NCBI GenBank assembly: GCA_002877915.1
Contig: PNJE01000053.1
Span: forward strand, 1-50,454
Direction of reading: 5' to 3'
Length of the DNA: 50,454 nucleotides
DNA from: Candidatus Aminicenantota bacterium
GTDB lineage: Bacteria > Acidobacteriota > Aminicenantia > Aminicenantales > Saccharicenantaceae
In this document: positions 18,144-26,904 of the stretch, piece after piece
Position numbering within the stretch: position 1 is the first letter of the stretch
Layout of the letters: every line of letters begins with the position of its first letter
The notes under the pieces: model-generated
Database searches by the model: none
Told to the model about the DNA's origin: nothing
Seen by the model: only the letters and a program-made list of their open reading frames with translations
Program-made: the position numbers and the translations under genes

Positions 18144-18918
18144 TGAAATGACCTTCCTTGAACATCTGGAAGACCTGCGAAAAAGACTTTTCTATTCAAT
18201 CATCGCCATTCTGGTGGCGGTCATTCCGGGCTGGATTTTCAGCCAGAAGCTTTATGCTATTTTAGCCAGGCCAGTAACTCAATATCTCCCACCGGGTACC
18301 AAGCTGGCTTATACCCACCTAACCGCTCCTTTTATGCTTTATATGAAGGTTTCTTTCTTAGCTGCTCTTTTTTTCACCTCTCCATTTGTCTTCTACCAGC
18401 TCTGGATGTTTGTCTCACCCGGGCTTTACCAGAAAGAAAAAAAATATGTTATTCCTTTTGTTTCTTTCACCACCATTTTTTTCCTGTTGGGAGCGGTGTT
18501 TGGCTATTTTATCGTTTTCCCCTGGGCTTGCCGTTTTTTCCTGACCCTGGGGAAAGACTTTCAGCCGGTCATTACGGTTGATCAGTATTTTAGTTTTGCC
18601 ATTAAAGTCCTCCTGGGGATTGCTGTTGTTTTCGAGCTGCCGACCCTGGTTTATTTTCTTTCAAAAATCGGCTTAATTACTCCTCGCTGGATGATTAAAA
18701 ACTTTCAATACGCCATCCTGGTAGCTTTTATTGTTGCCGCGGTAATTACCCCAACTCCCGATATGATTACTCAGAGCATTGTCGCCGTGCCGATGATTGC
18801 TCTTTATGGCTTGAGCATTGTGGTTGCCTTAGTAGTTGGTAAAAATAAAGAAAGGCAGAAGAGGAAAGAAGCGACCGCCGCCTCGGAAAACTCAGGTTCA
18901 GATGATTTAGCCGGTTGA
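18112..18918 (+). CDS. tatC: Sec-independent translocase subunit TatC
   Basis: A 268-residue six-helix membrane protein and receptor of the Tat pathway. The N-terminal MTFLEHLEDLRKRL signature binds twin-arginine signals, and hydrophobic segments follow at regular spacing up to VAVPMIALYGLSIVVALVVG. The start at 18112 is chosen because AAGGA lies 11 bases upstream. An alternative ATG at 18148 would remove the overlap with tatA and begin nearer the conserved region, but has no good ribosome site. The C-terminal tail is polar and ends GSDDLAG. Confidence 0.93.
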   Translation: MSPRKARKSPDEMTFLEHLEDLRKRLFYSIIAILVAVIPGWIFSQKLYAILARPVTQYLPPGTKLAYTHLTAPFMLYMKVSFLAALFFTSPFVFYQLWMFVSPGLYQKEKKYVIPFVSFTTIFFLLGAVFGYFIVFPWACRFFLTLGKDFQPVITVDQYFSFAIKVLLGIAVVFELPTLVYFLSKIGLITPRWMIKNFQYAILVAFIVAAVITPTPDMITQSIVAVPMIALYGLSIVVALVVGKNKERQKRKEATAASENSGSDDLAG

Positions 18919-18936
18919 TCATAAAAAAGCTTGATT

Positions 18937-18964
18937 TTGAATTTTATTCCTCTTGAGATATATT
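18937..18964 (+). promoter_or_regulatory. Possible sigma-70 promoter before the kinase-like gene
   Basis: TTGAAT (18937-18942) and TATATT (18959-18964) are 16 bases apart in the 109-base gap after tatC. A start near 18971 would give a leader of about 57 nt before the ATG at 19028. Match is moderate and the region is AT-rich, so chance is possible. Confidence 0.35.
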
Positions 18965-19027
18965 TATCCAAGGCAATTAATTCTAAATAAGTGATTTATA
19001 TTTTGTTTTCTACAAGAGCTACCAACC

Positions 19028-19579
19028 ATGGAGAAAATAAAGATATCTGAAATCAGATTGATAGGCCTCACCGGAACCAATGGAGCCGGCAAAGGAGAAG
19101 TGGCCGCTTTTTTTAAAACCCGGGGCTTTGCCTATATATCTCTTTCCGATATTCTCAGGGAGGAGCTAAAAAAAAGAAGGCTGGAAGAAAGCCGCGATAA
19201 TCTCATCGCCTGTGGAAACGAGCTTCGAGAGAAATACGGGCCTGATATCCTGGCCAGAAGGGCGGCAGAAAAAATTACCGGTCCGACCATCATTGATAGC
19301 ATCCGCCATCCAAAGGAAGTGGAGTACCTGAGAAGCCTTGGCCATTTTGTTTTAATTGCCGTTGATGCCCCAATTGAAATTCGTTTTGAAAGAGTTCAGA
19401 AAAGAGGCCGGAATGAATCAGCTTTGACCCTGAAGGAATTCCGGAAGAAGGAAGAACTGGAAAGGAAAGGCCAGCCCAACGGGCAACAGCTCGATGCCTG
19501 CCTGGAGCTGGCTGATATTACTATCATTAACGATTCCACCCTGGAAAATCTCAGGCGTAAATTGGAGGCTCTCGAATGA
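19028..19579 (+). CDS. Dephospho-CoA kinase-like / deoxynucleoside monophosphate kinase-like P-loop protein
   Basis: 183 residues with an N-terminal P loop GTNGAGKGE (about 15-23), a lid-type basic stretch (RVQKRGRNE) and a C-terminal DSTLENLRRKLEAL helix. The overall pattern (GLTGTNGAGKG, later IIDSIRHPKEVEYLR and VDAPIEIRFERVQKRGR) is that of COG0237-like kinases related to dephospho-CoA kinase and phage dNMP kinases. It overlaps the dCMP deaminase gene by ATGA, so deoxynucleotide metabolism is a better guess than CoA synthesis. The exact substrate cannot be assigned from sequence. Confidence 0.7.
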   Translation: MEKIKISEIRLIGLTGTNGAGKGEVAAFFKTRGFAYISLSDILREELKKRRLEESRDNLIACGNELREKYGPDILARRAAEKITGPTIIDSIRHPKEVEYLRSLGHFVLIAVDAPIEIRFERVQKRGRNESALTLKEFRKKEELERKGQPNGQQLDACLELADITIINDSTLENLRRKLEALE

Positions 19580-20181
19580 AAAACCTGGACCAAAAAAAGA
19601 AACCGGTTTCGGGTAAGAAAGATATCCTAAAGCCCAGCCAGCCCGCCAGGATCAGCAAGGATGAATATTATTTAGGTATTGCCCGGGAAGTATCACGGCG
19701 CAGTACCTGCTTCCGGCGCTCAATTGGAGCCCTAATCGTCCGGGACGATCAAATTATTTCCACAGGTTATGTCGGCGCCCCGCGGAAAACAAAAGACAGC
19801 CTGGAACATGGCTTCTGCCTGCGAGACCGTTTGAACATCCCCCACGGTCAGCGTTATGAGCTCTGCCGCTCGGTTCATGCCGAACAAAATGCGATTATCA
19901 ATGCCGCCCGGGCGGGAGTAAGTTTGCTGGGAGGAGATATGTTTATCTATGGTTCCGATCCCCGGACTGGTCAGCCGATTGACGCTTTCCCTTGCTTTAT
20001 CTGCAAAAAAATGATCATTAATGCTGGACTGAACCGGGTTATTTGTTCAACCTCCAGCGGCGGCTACGAAATTTTCTTGGTGGAGGACTGGATTAAAGAC
20101 TGGCAGGAAAATGACATTCTTGATGATACTCACCAGTACGGCGGAGGTTATGGCCAAAATGAAAATAAAAACAGGAAATAA
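19576..20181 (+). CDS. Deoxycytidylate (dCMP) deaminase family protein
   Basis: 201 residues. The zinc site is complete: H101-A-E103 in SVHAEQNAI and C140 and C143 in PCFICKKMI. GAPR (67-70) and the long insert between the first strand and the HAE motif, with Cys45, Cys81 and Cys97, are typical of dCMP deaminase/ComEB proteins, which convert dCMP to dUMP for dTMP synthesis. The 30 N-terminal residues are basic and probably disordered. It overlaps the kinase-like gene by four bases. The 3' end overlaps the start region of the next gene. Confidence 0.85.
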   Translation: MKNLDQKKKPVSGKKDILKPSQPARISKDEYYLGIAREVSRRSTCFRRSIGALIVRDDQIISTGYVGAPRKTKDSLEHGFCLRDRLNIPHGQRYELCRSVHAEQNAIINAARAGVSLLGGDMFIYGSDPRTGQPIDAFPCFICKKMIINAGLNRVICSTSSGGYEIFLVEDWIKDWQENDILDDTHQYGGGYGQNENKNRK

Positions 20182-22371
20182 CCTGGTTAAAGTTTCCACT
20201 GGGAAAAAGCGACCGGCTTTTCTTGTAATTCCTACTATTTTAGTAGTATTTATTATAATTTCTTCTTTGCAGCTACTACTGGCTCAGGAAAAGCCAGCCT
20301 CCAGTTCCACTACCAATCTCCTCCAGCTGCTGGGGATTGAAGTTTCACCCGAATCTCTGGATTATGTTCAAAACAAGACCCAATTTCAACTACATACCCT
20401 TTTAACCGAACAGCGTCATCCAAAGACCTGGAACCTGAGTGAAAAAATAAAAACCGACCTCGAGGGCGGACTGCACATTCTATTTTCAGTGGATGAGGAT
20501 ATAGTTTCCCGGCTTGAGCGGCTGGCCGCTTCACCCCGAGTGTTGGAAGACCTTTCTCTTCAAATTAAGAAAAGCATCCTTAATCATAAAAAGATCTACG
20601 TTTATGGCTGCGGCGCCACCGGTCGCTTAGCCAAGCAGATGGAAAGTACTTTTTGGCGCCCGTTCTGGAGATCAATTCGCCAGGACAGGACCATCTGGAC
20701 TAAGGTGGAAAAAGCCCTCGGCCCCGACATTGAGGAAAAGCTTATTGGGGAAATGACCGGGCGCTCATCTCTTCCCTTGAAGGCTTTGAGGATTTGCAGC
20801 TCATCGGCCGACTGCAACTCGAAGATCACCAGATAGAAAAAGGCGACCTGGTTATTTGCGTGACTGAAGGAGGAGAAACTTCCTCGGTAATCGGCACCAT
20901 TCTGGCAGCCCTGGACCAATGGAAAAAAGCCCCCAACTACGATCCGACCCAGAGCAGCCGTCAGCTCTATTTTGTCTATAATAACCCCGACGACCGGTTG
21001 ATTCCTTTTGACCGAAGCCGTCAGGTTATTGAAGAGCCAGGGATAACCAAAATCAATTTGACCACCGGACCGATGGCCATCGCCGGTTCAACCCGAATGC
21101 AGGCTACGACCATCGAAACCTATGTCCTTGGAGTTGCCCTGGAGAAAGCTGTTTTTGATCTTCTCAGTGATATTTTATCTCCCAAGGAGCTTCAGAAAAT
21201 AGGATTCACCAAAAAATATGAAATCTCGGAAAATTTAAAAGCTTTTAGCTCTTTACTTTCCAAAATTAAAAACGCTGTCCCTCAGCTATCACCCTGGACG
21301 GAGCTTGAGGCGCAGACCTATGCTACCAATCACTTTTCCACTTATTTCGCGGTCAAAGCTCTGATTACAGTTTTTATAGACAGCACCGAGAGAAGTCCAA
21401 CTTTCAGGCTTTATCCCTTGGATACAATTAATGAGCCCACCAGAAAATGCTGGATCCAGGTCTGGACTCAAGCCGAAAATAAAAAACAAGCCTGGCAAAA
21501 TTTTTTGGGCCGGCCCTTCCGCGGGTTAAGAGAAGATTTTTACCGACCAGAGTTTGAAGAAAAAGTTGAGGACTCTTATCTCCGTCAAGCCGCCCTGGAG
21601 AGCTTGAAAAAAGCTGGTGACGAACAACAGGACCTTTATGACTTTTCACTTTCTGACTTCAATCTAAAACAGCGAGGGCCAAAGCCTGGAGATTTAGGAG
21701 TAATGGTCGCCCTGAGCCCCGAAGAAAACAACTGGCTCAATAATAATTCCACTTTCAGCCGGGTAGCCACCCTTTTTCTAAAAAACGGGGCTAATCTGGT
21801 GCTGGTTAATCTGGCGGGCTTAAGTGAGAAAAAAATAGCTTCCTTGAAGAAAGAAGTAGAAGATTTCTATCAAGCTAAGGTTGCCCAGAAAAATCAAAAA
21901 ATCATTCAAATTTGCTTACTCATTGATCAGGACAATGATCCTTTTCATCTTAGGCAAAACGTTGCTTTAAAAATGATTTTAAATGCCCATTCGACAGCGG
22001 TGATGACTAAGCTCGGCCGGGTAATTGGAAACACTATGACTAACGTTAGCCCCAGCAATCTTAAACTCATCGGCCGGGCGACCTACTTAATTCAATCTCA
22101 CGTGAACGATTGCTTGCGTCAACCGGAATGGATAAAAAAGTACGGTCTTCGATCTCCCATAACCTATGGCGAGGCCAACGCTGTTCTTTTTGATTCTATT
22201 GCCTTTCTCAAGGATAAACAGGAGACCGCTGGTCAGACAGCCGAAGTAGCCCTCTCTATAATTCGCATCCTCGAATCGCTCCGGCAGAAAAGAGGAATTA
22301 GCAATGAAGAAGCTTTAACTATAGTTCAGAATACCGGGCTGGCAGAATATCTTAGTAAGGCGACGTCCTAA
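20159..22371 (+). pseudogene. Exported SIS-domain (MurQ/GlcNAc-6-phosphate etherase-like) protein, interrupted by a frameshift
   Basis: Two adjoining frames encode one protein. The first (20159 to about 20770) has a Sec signal peptide (basic start, hydrophobic core, LLLAQ) and an SIS motif VYGCGATGRLAKQ. The second (about 20770-22371) continues with ALISSLEGFEDLQLIG and VTEGGETSSVIGTILAAL, then a second SIS-like half. MurQ proteins have a GG..AL...EGAED segment at the joint, so the break lies near 20755-20775, and a shift of one base backward joins the frames. GGAGG 11 bases before 20159 supports that start; 20150 is the alternative. The rejoined product of about 735 residues is much longer than MurQ (about 300). 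MurQ is cytoplasmic in E. coli, so export is unusual. Confidence 0.75.
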
Positions 22372-23486
22372 ATCCGCTGGCTTTCGCCGGCATAACAGGG
22401 AGGCTGGGGTCTGGGCTTACGGCGCTTGGCTCTCTTAACCTGGGGATAGACAAAAATTTCTCCGGCATAATTCCTCATCACTACTTTTTCATCGGTAATA
22501 GACTGAACATATTCCGGAATCAAAGGAATCTTACCACCACCACCAGGCGCATCTATTACATACTGGGGAACAGCCAAGCCTGAAGTCCATCCTCTCAAAC
22601 CCTGGTAGATTTCTAAACCCTTTTCTACCGTCGTCCGGAAATGCTCGGTTCCCTTCACGTAATCAGCTTGATAAATGTAATAAGGACGCACTCTAACAGT
22701 CAGCAATTTTTGCATCAATTTTCTCATCGTTTCAACATCATCATTAATGCCCTTCAGCAAAACAGTCTGGTTGCCAAGAGGAATCCCAGCATCCGCCAGC
22801 ATATTCAGAGCTCTGGCCGCTTCCGGAGTAATTTCATCCGGATGATTGAAATGAACATTTATATAAAGCGGGTGATATTTCTTTAGTCGATTGACCAGCT
22901 CCTCAGTTATCCTCTGCGGAAGATAACAAGGAACGCGGGTGCCAATCCTGATAATTTCCACGTGGGGAATAGCCCGGACCTGGCTGACAATACTTTCTAT
23001 CTTTTCATCGCTCAAGATAAGCGGGTCGCCCCCGGAAAGAATGACATCTCGGACTTCGGGATGATCTTTAATATAATCCAGACCATCTTCTATATAGCGC
23101 GGATGAATTTTATTGGCATCGCCCACCTTTCTTTTTCTGGTGCAGAAGCGGCAGTAAGAAGCGCAACTGTGAGACACCAAGAAAAGTACCCGATCAGGAT
23201 AACGGTGGACAATGCTGGGAACCGGTGAATCCAGGTCTTCTTCCAGCGGGTCATCTTCGCCGGAGTTTTCAGCCAGCTCGGCGACGTCAGGCACCACCTG
23301 CTTATAAATAGGATCTCCTTTTTTCCTAATCAGACTCGCATAGTAAGGAGTAATCTGAATTTTAAACGCCCGGCTTATTTTCCTGACTTCTTCCAGGTCG
23401 AGGCCAAAGCGTTCAGAAATTTCTTCGGGCGTTCGCAAACTCTCCTGTAAAATTCGTTGCCAGTCGTCCATTTCTCCTTTTTTCAC
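22368..23486 (-). CDS. kamA: Lysine 2,3-aminomutase family radical SAM enzyme
   Basis: 372 residues. The radical SAM cysteines are C108, C112 and C115 (CASYCRFC), the SAM glycine motif is SGGDPL (151-156), and the PLP lysine is K319 in DAPGGGGK. The two aspartates that hold the epsilon-amine of lysine in the clostridial enzyme are both kept: D275 in YQADYVKG and D312 in VIDAPGGGGK. Glutamate 2,3-aminomutases have Lys and Asn there, so lysine to beta-lysine is favoured. It could act on free lysine or, like EpmB, feed a protein modification. Start is ambiguous between GTG 23486 and ATG 23471. It ends with a four-base convergent overlap with the SIS gene. Confidence 0.87.
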   Translation of the reverse strand: MKKGEMDDWQRILQESLRTPEEISERFGLDLEEVRKISRAFKIQITPYYASLIRKKGDPIYKQVVPDVAELAENSGEDDPLEEDLDSPVPSIVHRYPDRVLFLVSHSCASYCRFCTRKRKVGDANKIHPRYIEDGLDYIKDHPEVRDVILSGGDPLILSDEKIESIVSQVRAIPHVEIIRIGTRVPCYLPQRITEELVNRLKKYHPLYINVHFNHPDEITPEAARALNMLADAGIPLGNQTVLLKGINDDVETMRKLMQKLLTVRVRPYYIYQADYVKGTEHFRTTVEKGLEIYQGLRGWTSGLAVPQYVIDAPGGGGKIPLIPEYVQSITDEKVVMRNYAGEIFVYPQVKRAKRRKPRPQPPCYAGESQRI

Positions 23487-23492
23487 TCCTTT

Positions 23493-23966
23493 TTAGCGAA
23501 AATATTTTCCGAAAATTACCCGGTCATCACCTGGTCGGTAAAAATCAGGGATGCGAGCAACTTCGGTATATCCTAATTTCTCATAAAATTTTCTGGTCGG
23601 GAGATATTTCGGCTGGGAAGACGTTTCAATTATGATGAGGCGTCCCCGCAACCGCTGGACCTCTTCTTCCAGGAAACTGACCAATTTCTGTCCGTAGCCT
23701 TTACCTTGCTCCCGAGGCGAAATGGCTATCCAGTAGAGATCCCAGGTCCCCTCAGTTAAAGGAGTCGGACCGTAGGTTAGATAGCCGACTACCTCTTTTT
23801 TTTCATTCTCAATTACCACGATAAAATAATCTTTCTGAGTCGGATTCTTAAGATAGATATCAATCAGCTCTTCCGCCACCTTGACCTCATCCGGGGTAAA
23901 AAAACCAGTCGCCTGGATAAGGTCAAGAACTGGCTGCCGATCAGCGTCTACCATTGGTCGCAACAT
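23493..23966 (-). CDS. GNAT-family N-acetyltransferase
   Basis: 157 residues with the acetyl-CoA binding loop in SPREQGKGYGQKL (83-95), preceded by the beta-4 strand WDLYWIAIS and followed by FYEKLGYTEVARIPDFY. It sits 6 bases before kamA and overlaps the ATP-grasp gene by 26 bases; AAGGA is 10 bases upstream of the ATG. In methanogens beta-lysine made by AblA (a KamA homologue) is N-acetylated by the GNAT AblB. This protein is much shorter than AblB and not obviously the same subfamily, so acetylation of a beta-lysine derivative is an inference from context. Confidence 0.8.
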   Translation of the reverse strand: MLRPMVDADRQPVLDLIQATGFFTPDEVKVAEELIDIYLKNPTQKDYFIVVIENEKKEVVGYLTYGPTPLTEGTWDLYWIAISPREQGKGYGQKLVSFLEEEVQRLRGRLIIIETSSQPKYLPTRKFYEKLGYTEVARIPDFYRPGDDRVIFGKYFR

Positions 23967-24972
23967 TTTCTTCTTTCCTTTTTAAAGCATTTCGAATCAT
24001 AATTCTCCAGAATTCGGCATAATCAATACCGGCAGCTTTTAAGGCTCGGGCATAGCCAGCATCCAGGCTGATATCTGGATTGGGATTAACTTCCAGGATG
24101 AAAATCTCGCCTTGCCCGCTCATCCTGAAATCCACCCGGGCATAGTCGCGGCAACCCATGGCCTTAAAAGCAATAATGGCCAGAGATTGAAGCCTTTCCT
24201 TTAGGTCATCATCAATGGGAGCCGGGCAGACAGGGGGAGTGGCTTTGTAAAGGATATGATCCGGATACCACTTAGCTTCATAGCTGCAGATTTTTGGATA
24301 ACCTTCGGGCATACCAGTAAAATCTATTTCTGAAACCGGAAGGGCTTTTATTTCGCCATCATCCAGAACAGCCACATTAAACTCTCGGCCATCTATGAAT
24401 TCTTCCACCAAAGCCGGCTGACTATAGGTTTCAATGATTCTCTTAACCTGGGCCGCCAGGGCTTCTTGATCATAGACTACTGATTCAGGATGAACTCCCA
24501 GGCTGGCATCTTCCGAATTCGGCTTAACGATAACTGGAAACTTTAGATCAACCATTTCCTCGGCCGAAGCAATTAACTGACTCGGAGCCACCGGCAAATT
24601 AAAGGAGCTTAGTATAGCTTTAGCTTGATGCTTATCCTGGCAAAGAGCTAACGTCCGGGAACCGTTGCCGGTAAAGGGAATATGGAGTATTTCCATCACG
24701 GCAGCAACATTTGATTCCCACTGCGGCTTTCCGAAAAATCCTTCGCAAAGATTAACCACCACTTCAACATTTAAATCTTTAATTCGCCGGAGGAAATTAA
24801 ACATGCTTCGCTGAAGAGGAACCAGGGTGGCCTCCATTCCGGCCTGTTTTAGTGTTTCGCAGACTACTTCCGCCACTTTGGCCACGGAATCTTCGGAAGC
24901 TTTTTCCCGACGATAAACAAATGGTTCGTAAGTGTTAAAAGCCACGGCCACTTTCAGAGGGTCAGCTTCCAT
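23941..24972 (-). CDS. ATP-grasp ligase of the D-alanine-D-alanine ligase family (second in cluster)
   Basis: 343 residues from the ATG at 24972, chosen because GGAGG lies 5 bases upstream; a longer form from 25023 would overlap the previous gene by 62 bases. Domain order follows Ddl: N-terminal VAVAFNTYEPF, middle segment NLCEGFFGKPQWESN and IPFTGNGSRTLALCQDK, ATP-grasp lysine strand FPVIVKPNSEDASLGV, VEEFIDGREFNVAVLDD, and the metal site YARVDFRMSGQGEIFILEVNPNPD. It is paired with a second, clearly different paralogue. The substrate is unknown; amino acid to amino acid or peptide ligation via an acyl phosphate is the family chemistry. Confidence 0.82.
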   Translation of the reverse strand: MEADPLKVAVAFNTYEPFVYRREKASEDSVAKVAEVVCETLKQAGMEATLVPLQRSMFNFLRRIKDLNVEVVVNLCEGFFGKPQWESNVAAVMEILHIPFTGNGSRTLALCQDKHQAKAILSSFNLPVAPSQLIASAEEMVDLKFPVIVKPNSEDASLGVHPESVVYDQEALAAQVKRIIETYSQPALVEEFIDGREFNVAVLDDGEIKALPVSEIDFTGMPEGYPKICSYEAKWYPDHILYKATPPVCPAPIDDDLKERLQSLAIIAFKAMGCRDYARVDFRMSGQGEIFILEVNPNPDISLDAGYARALKAAGIDYAEFWRIMIRNALKRKEENVATNGRR

Positions 24973-26080
24973 AAGTTCCTCCGCTTTTGGCAGGATTAAA
25001 TATTGCCCGAGGGTGGCTTTCAACTACATCTAAGACCAATCCATATCTCTTGCTGGCCTCGTAGACTACTCGATTTATAAGCTGGTCGTAAGTATAACCA
25101 GCCGCCCGAGCAGCCTTAGGCAGACAAGAATTATCTTCCGGTTTCGGCAGAATCCCGGGAAGCGGATTTATTTCTATAATGTTGGGTTCTCCATTTTCAT
25201 CCAGTCGGAGGTCAATCCTGGCCCAATCTCTTATTCTTAAAATCCGGCAGGTTTCTCTGACCAGATTCTCTATTTTCGCTTTTATTTCAGCCGACAATTC
25301 AGCCGGACAGCTGAAAATCTGTAATGGTTTTTCCGGGGTATCCCAGACCCATTTGGCTTCATAAGAATAAATTGGGTTGGCCCCGGCTGGAAGTTCGCGG
25401 TAATCAATTTCTACGACTGGCAGGATTTCAAGGTCAGGATAATTTCCGAGAACCCCGACAGTAAACTCCCTGCCAGGCAAAAATTTTTCGACGATGGCTG
25501 GCTGATTATAAAGTTTCTTAATCTCTGCTATTCTGGACCTGAGCTGCTTCCGGTTATTCACCACTGAATTATTTTTAATTCCCTTGCTGGACCCTTCATA
25601 GAGAGGTTTAACAATCGCCGGGAAAGAAATGTCCGCCGGGATTTCTTCTTTTTCTTCCAGTACCCAAAACTTGGGGGTGGGAATTCCATAATAAGAAAGA
25701 ATTTCCTTAGCCCTTGATTTATCCAGGCAAATCCCCAGAGTCAATGGATCTGAACCGGTATAAGGAATATTTAAAATTTCACAAATGGTGGGAACATGAG
25801 ATTCACGGTTTGGACCAGAAAGTCTTTCGGCTATGTTAAAAACTAAATCCGGTCTCTCCGCTAAAAGCTTTAAATAGGCTTGCTCATCCGATTCAATCAG
25901 AATAACTTGATGATAACGTTGAAGAGCTTGCTGGACGGCTTTGATAGTTTCATCACTATCGCATTCCGCCAGCCAATCAGGTGGAGGTTCTTCACCCTCT
26001 TCGTTTCTTTCATCGCGAGGAAAGCGAAGAAGTGATTTGGCCATTCCCTCTTTAGAACTGAAAAGCAAAGCGATCTTCAT
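24962..26080 (-). CDS. ATP-grasp ligase of the D-alanine-D-alanine ligase family (first in cluster)
   Basis: 372 residues. Family landmarks are LVFNIAERLSGPNRESH, IPYTGSDPLTLGICLDKSRA, FPAIVKPLYEGSSKGI, VEKFLPGREFTVGVLGN, and WARIDLRLDENGEPNIIEIN for the metals. The N-terminus (FSSKEGMAKSLLRFPRDER) differs from true Ddl, which begins with a VLxGGxSxE motif. First gene of the ATP-grasp/ATP-grasp/GNAT/kamA unit, behind a promoter at 26180-26207. A role in cell-wall D-Ala-D-Ala synthesis is possible but two copies beside kamA and a GNAT argue for a separate product. Confidence 0.82.
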   Translation of the reverse strand: MKIALLFSSKEGMAKSLLRFPRDERNEEGEEPPPDWLAECDSDETIKAVQQALQRYHQVILIESDEQAYLKLLAERPDLVFNIAERLSGPNRESHVPTICEILNIPYTGSDPLTLGICLDKSRAKEILSYYGIPTPKFWVLEEKEEIPADISFPAIVKPLYEGSSKGIKNNSVVNNRKQLRSRIAEIKKLYNQPAIVEKFLPGREFTVGVLGNYPDLEILPVVEIDYRELPAGANPIYSYEAKWVWDTPEKPLQIFSCPAELSAEIKAKIENLVRETCRILRIRDWARIDLRLDENGEPNIIEINPLPGILPKPEDNSCLPKAARAAGYTYDQLINRVVYEASKRYGLVLDVVESHPRAIFNPAKSGGTYGS

Positions 26081-26175
26081 CTTAGTCTCTCTCGGTATTA
26101 AAAATTTTCTATAAAAACTCCCCCGTCATTTTTTAAATCGCTGCTTTCAGCCTCATTTTTCTAATCATTTTCAAT

Positions 26176-26187
26176 TGTATATATACA
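26176..26187. repeat. Palindrome TGTATATATACA over the -10 element, possible operator
   Basis: A perfect 12-base inverted repeat centred on the -10 of the ATP-grasp/kamA promoter. Placement is right for an operator, but alternating TA sequence is easily palindromic by chance, and no regulator gene lies next to it. Confidence 0.35.
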
Positions 26188-26207
26188 GCATTTTTTATAG
26201 ATGTCAA
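26180..26207 (-). promoter_or_regulatory. Sigma-70 type promoter for the ATP-grasp/kamA operon
   Basis: On the minus strand TTGACA (26207-26202) and TATATA (26185-26180) are 16 bases apart, with a predicted start about 93 bases before the ATG at 26080. The -10 lies inside a perfect 12-base palindrome (26176-26187), so a repressor bound there would block it. The region is AT-rich, but the exact -35 strengthens the call. Confidence 0.6.
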
Positions 26208-26260
26208 TAGTTTTTTTATTTTTTATACTTTTTTTTGTATATTTTTTTAAATTTATACTA

Positions 26261-26872
26261 TTAGTGGTGTCGAACAATCTCCTTAACCCGCATTAACTGG
26301 ACCTGATAAGAACGTTCTATCTCTTCTAATCGTGAAGAAATATTTTGGATAGTATCTTTGAGGCTCGGAATTAAAATGTATTCCAGGGCATTAACTCGCC
26401 TCCTGGTTACCTCAATTTCCCTGGATAAAAGTTCAAGTTTTTTCCAAAGGCCGGCCAACTCCAAAAGCTTCGGCAGAACTTTTTGAAAATGCTTCACGGC
26501 TACATCCAGCTCACCTTCAGTCATCAATAAATTATAAGAACCTAATTCTAAGTTTTTTACCGTGAATTCGGGAACAGTTAAATTTAAGAGCCTCCCTTTC
26601 TGCACTTCAAGGAGAAGCTCTCCTTCAGGAATTAAATCAGTCATATCTCTTACTGAATGAGCCAATCGTACTTCAGCGACCGCGGCGGTGATAATTTCAA
26701 ATTCCTGATTGACTTCTTCCAACAGCGGGATGAGCTTCCGGGCTGACTCCAGGAATTGGCGCATCAATTCTTCCTGCTTGTCCTTGAGCAACTTATGTCC
26801 TCTTTCGGCCAGCAGCAAGCGACGTCTGAGTCTCAACAACTCCATCCGATTGGGATTGACTTTTAATTTCAT
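26261..26872 (-). CDS. atpD: V-type ATP synthase subunit D
   Basis: 203 residues, the central-stalk subunit. Start KLKVNPNRMELLRLRRRLLLAERGHKLLKDKQEEL is split here only in description: the key parts are NPNR-MELLRLRRRLLLAERG and HKLLKDKQ, typical of V/A-type D subunits, followed by long helices and a C-terminal helix with RRVNALEYILIPSLKDTI. It is the last gene of the operon, 32 bases after subunit B, which is the usual B-D order. Within the enzyme, D and F form the rotor axle between the A3B3 head and the membrane ring. Confidence 0.93.
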   Translation of the reverse strand: MKLKVNPNRMELLRLRRRLLLAERGHKLLKDKQEELMRQFLESARKLIPLLEEVNQEFEIITAAVAEVRLAHSVRDMTDLIPEGELLLEVQKGRLLNLTVPEFTVKNLELGSYNLLMTEGELDVAVKHFQKVLPKLLELAGLWKKLELLSREIEVTRRRVNALEYILIPSLKDTIQNISSRLEEIERSYQVQLMRVKEIVRHH

Positions 26873-26904
26873 TCTCAGCCTCGCTCAGTTAATCGCTCAA
26901 GGCT

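Noticed and set aside
20740-20800. Programmed -1 ribosomal frameshift in the SIS gene
   Set aside because: No canonical X XXY YYZ slippery heptamer in the right frame; a deletion or error fits better.
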